From JAIBDK01 sp965261915 (GTDB lineage: Bacteria > Pseudomonadota > Gammaproteobacteria > Arenicellales > Poriferihabitantaceae): a DNA stretch of 64,000 bases. Location: assembly GCA_965261915.1 (NCBI GenBank), contig CBDHDW010000013.1, positions 3,162,001 through 3,226,000 of the forward strand, written 5' to 3'. The notes beneath the pieces are model-generated. The model did no database searches, was not told where the DNA came from, and saw nothing but the letters and a program-made list of their open reading frames with translations. The translations under genes and the position numbers were made by a program. Of this stretch, positions 62,050 through 64,000 are shown piece by piece. Numbering within the stretch: position 1 is the first letter of the stretch; every line of letters begins with the position of its first letter.

Positions 62050-62376
62050 ATTTTTCCTGAGATTTTAACCTGAGATTTTAAATTGAAAGGACGCTGGATT
62101 TCCCTGCGCTGAAGTCGATCCGCTTGCGCGATTGATGTTTTGCAGGTTACCGTATGAAAGCCCTGATTCATTCAGCGCTTTTTCGTATTGACCGTTGGGT
62201 TTTGTCTCTACGACGACAATGCCCTGTTATCGATCGCAAGACAGGATGATGCGTTCATATTGTCGTTTCTGATACTATTGTGCCCCTTAAGACTGTGCCG
62301 TGGTTGACACTGAGCAGTTTGTAAATATTATTTAAATTGCGCCCTGACAGTGCCGAGATAACAAGAGACCAGAACC
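62050..62376 (+). other. Gap where pyrH is normally found
   Basis: In most relatives pyrH (UMP kinase, about 720 bases) lies between tsf and frr. Here there are 327 bases with no trace of it. A short frame of 31 codons (62154-62249, MKALIHSALFR) resembles nothing known. A doubled CCTGAGATTTTAA lies just after tsf (about 62057-62082). A promoter for frr is at the downstream end. Confidence 0.75.
62304..62331 (+). promoter_or_regulatory. Strong sigma-70 promoter in front of frr
   Basis: A perfect TTGACA (62304-62309), a 16-base spacer and TATTAT (62326-62331) lie 45 bases upstream of the frr start. It is among the best promoter matches noticed in the window and would give frr-uppS-cdsA transcription independent of rpsB-tsf. 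Confidence 0.65.
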
Positions 62377-62934
62377 ATGACAGATGAAATCCAACAGGGC
62401 GCAGAATCCCGCATGAAAAAAACCATCGAATCTACTCGAGATGATATGGCGCGTATTCGTACTGGACGAGCGACGACAGTCTTACTGGATCATCTTTCGG
62501 TGGATTATTACGGCTCAAGTACGCCAATTGCCCAGGTTGCTTCAGTTTCCGTATCTGACGCAAGAACGTTAACTGTCCAGCCGTGGGAAAAATCCATGTT
62601 GTCAGTCATTGAAAAAGCGATACTGGAGTCTGACCTCGGGCTGAACCCGGTTACTGCCGGGGAAACGATGCGGATTCCGTTGCCGCCGATGACAGAACAG
62701 CGACGTATTGAACTGGTTAAGGTTGTCCGGCACGAAGGTGAAAACGGTAAAGTTGCAATTCGCAATATTAGACGCGATGTCATCGCAACTGTACGCGATT
62801 TACTAAAGGAAAAAGAAATTACACAGGATGAAGAAAAAGGAGCTGAGGCAGAAATACAGACTTTAACCGATAAATACGTCGGCATTATTGACAAAGTGGT
62901 TTCGGAAAAAGAAAAGGAAGTCATGGAAGTTTAA
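62377..62934 (+). CDS. frr: Ribosome recycling factor
   Basis: RRF, at 185 residues, splits post-termination ribosomes together with EF-G. The family blocks RIRTGRATTVLLDHL, YYGSSTPIAQVASV, TVQPWEK and RIPLPPMTEQRRIELVKV are all present. Length is normal. The start follows ACAAGAGACC without a strong ribosome site. It is followed by uppS and cdsA as usual; pyrH is missing ahead of it. Confidence 0.97.
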   Translation: MTDEIQQGAESRMKKTIESTRDDMARIRTGRATTVLLDHLSVDYYGSSTPIAQVASVSVSDARTLTVQPWEKSMLSVIEKAILESDLGLNPVTAGETMRIPLPPMTEQRRIELVKVVRHEGENGKVAIRNIRRDVIATVRDLLKEKEITQDEEKGAEAEIQTLTDKYVGIIDKVVSEKEKEVMEV

Positions 62935-62985
62935 GTCGGTAATTAGCGGTTTCTGTTTTTGGGTTTAAGTTTGTTTGGAGTAACG

Positions 62986-63732
62986 ATGCATACGCTGGAA
63001 GAGAAATTCGATAAGGTTCCGCGCCACGTTGCGGTGATCATGGATGGCAATGGCCGCTGGGCGAAAGAGCAGGGATTGCCGCGAGCAGCGGGTCATCGCA
63101 AAGGAGTGGAAGTGGTGAAAAGCATGGTGCCAACCTGCGGTAAACGCGGTATTCCGTATCTGACGCTGTTCGCCTTTAGCAGCGAAAACTGGAAGCGGCC
63201 CTCAACCGAAGTTAAACTTCTGATTGAGCTTTTGACCGCTACGTTAGAGAATGAAATGCGGGCCTTGCATGAACACAAGGTCAGGCTGCGGGTTATTGGT
63301 GATTTGTCCCGGTTCCCCGAGCGTTTACAAGCCGTGATCAAACGATCCGATGAACTCACAAGAAATAATCGCGCACTGAATCTCACGATTGCCATCAACT
63401 ACGGCGGGCAATGGGATATGTTACAGGCTTGCCAGTCGATTGCGGAGCTGGTCGAGAAAGAGGAGATTTCTCATACCGCGATAACCCCTGCATTGATCGA
63501 ATCGCAATTATGCACCCACGAGCTGCCAGAGCCGGATCTGTTTATTCGCACCGGTGGCGAAATTCGTATCAGTAATTTCCTGTTGTGGCAGCTTGCCTAT
63601 ACCGAACTGTATTTCACAGACACTTTCTGGCCTGAGTTTGATGAGGGCTGTTTTGATGAGGCGCTTGTGGAATTTGCTCGACGACAGCGACGGTTTGGTA
63701 AAACCGACGCGCAAATCAAGCTGACCGATTAA
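62986..63732 (+). CDS. uppS: Undecaprenyl diphosphate synthase (cis-prenyltransferase)
   Basis: UppS makes the C55 lipid carrier for peptidoglycan and other envelope polymers. The Mg-binding MDGNGRWA comes near residue 20, with RAAGHRKGVE and FAFSSENWKRP behind it. The C-terminal RTGGEIRISNFLLWQLAYTE is conserved. I choose the ATG at 62986 (MHTLEEKFDKVPRHVAV) because GGAG lies just before it; an in-frame ATG-like start at 62959 adds nine residues. cdsA follows within a few bases. Confidence 0.95.
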   Translation: MHTLEEKFDKVPRHVAVIMDGNGRWAKEQGLPRAAGHRKGVEVVKSMVPTCGKRGIPYLTLFAFSSENWKRPSTEVKLLIELLTATLENEMRALHEHKVRLRVIGDLSRFPERLQAVIKRSDELTRNNRALNLTIAINYGGQWDMLQACQSIAELVEKEEISHTAITPALIESQLCTHELPEPDLFIRTGGEIRISNFLLWQLAYTELYFTDTFWPEFDEGCFDEALVEFARRQRRFGKTDAQIKLTD

Positions 63733-63734
63733 CC

Positions 63735-64000
63735 TTGTTGATTCGAATCATAACGGCGTTGGTTTTGGCCCCGGTTGTTCTTGGGCTTTGCCTGTATCTC
63801 CCCACATCCTGGTTCGCTGTAGTACTCGGTGTGGTTGTCGTGCTGGGGTGTTACGAGTGGAATGCGCTGACTTCGAACAATGGTGTGCTTTTCGCGGCTG
63901 CCGTGTTGTGGGTGTTCATGCTGGTTGTATCGCTAGGCGGCATCTTCCCTGAAATTACGTTGACTGTGCGGTCTATTGCAAAACCCGGCTGTGTGTTTAT
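63735..64000 (+). CDS. cdsA: Phosphatidate cytidylyltransferase, N-terminal part
   Basis: The frame starts at a TTG (63735 or 63738; no ATG is available) two bases after the uppS stop and runs off the window. It reads IRIITALVLAPVVLGLCLYL, then WFAVVLGVVVVLGCYEWNAL. This is the first membrane segment and the EW motif of CdsA, which makes CDP-diacylglycerol for phospholipid synthesis. About 88 of some 270 residues are visible. Position after uppS supports the call. Confidence 0.82.
   Translation, partial: MLIRIITALVLAPVVLGLCLYLPTSWFAVVLGVVVVLGCYEWNALTSNNGVLFAAAVLWVFMLVVSLGGIFPEITLTVRSIAKPGCVF

Noticed and set aside
62154..62249. A 31-codon frame between tsf and frr as a pyrH remnant
   Set aside because: The product shows none of the amino-acid kinase motifs of UMP kinase.

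Overview
The window looks like a piece of a gammaproteobacterial chromosome. The order map-glnD / rpsB-tsf-frr-uppS-cdsA and the order radC / coaBC-dut are both classical for that class. Sarcosine oxidase, polyamine uptake, several IS elements, many gene relics and two very repetitive surface proteins suggest a heterotroph that may be host-associated or has been through a bottleneck; this lifestyle reading is inference. No CRISPR array, rRNA or tRNA gene was seen.

Layout. 1-1.0 kb: an srkA relic and a class I glutamine amidotransferase. 1.1-5.1 kb: a 1318-residue autotransporter-type adhesin. 5.4-8.2 kb (minus): a broken CaiB-type CoA transferase, a short-chain dehydrogenase and a ThDP enzyme. 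8.5-11.6 kb (minus): a three-gene sugar or glycolipid-like cluster (GT4 glycosyltransferase, metal-hydrolase-like protein, NAD-dependent epimerase). 11.7-14.6 kb: a decayed IS630 element, an HsdR_N-type nuclease and three gene fragments. 14.6-20.1 kb (minus): soxBDAG plus a small membrane protein. 20.2-23.6 kb: cobO, radC, coaBC, dut and a truncated membrane gene. 23.6-28.0 kb: a degenerate IS6 element, gloB, queF, a second glutamine amidotransferase and an intact IS1380-type element. 28.3-49.9 kb: one gene for a modular adhesin of about 7,200 residues. 50.4-56.4 kb: a receiver protein, potABCD, a RidA-family protein and an AmgK-like kinase. 56.4-64 kb: glnD, map, rpsB, tsf, frr, uppS and the start of cdsA. 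pyrH is missing from its usual place between tsf and frr.

The most striking content is the pair of adhesins. Both share an almost identical 3' block of about 1.9 kb (last Ig-like module, barrel and trailing intergenic DNA). Both carry a poly-C/AC tract between the start codon and a late signal peptide (C10 in the small gene, C13 in the giant). Both tract lengths equal 1 modulo 3, which keeps the genes open, and in each gene both other frames soon reach a stop. I infer a two-locus, phase-variable surface display system that can also recombine through shared modules. The giant protein combines bacterial Ig-like, PKD-like, BspA-like (DUF285), leucine-rich, cadherin-like and tandem 91-residue modules. 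Its coding DNA carries recent internal duplications.

Housekeeping parts look conventional, with translationally coupled operons (soxBDAG, potABC). Exceptions are the lost pyrH slot, where a consensus-like promoter precedes frr, and an unusually long Lys/Glu-rich tail on ribosomal protein S2.
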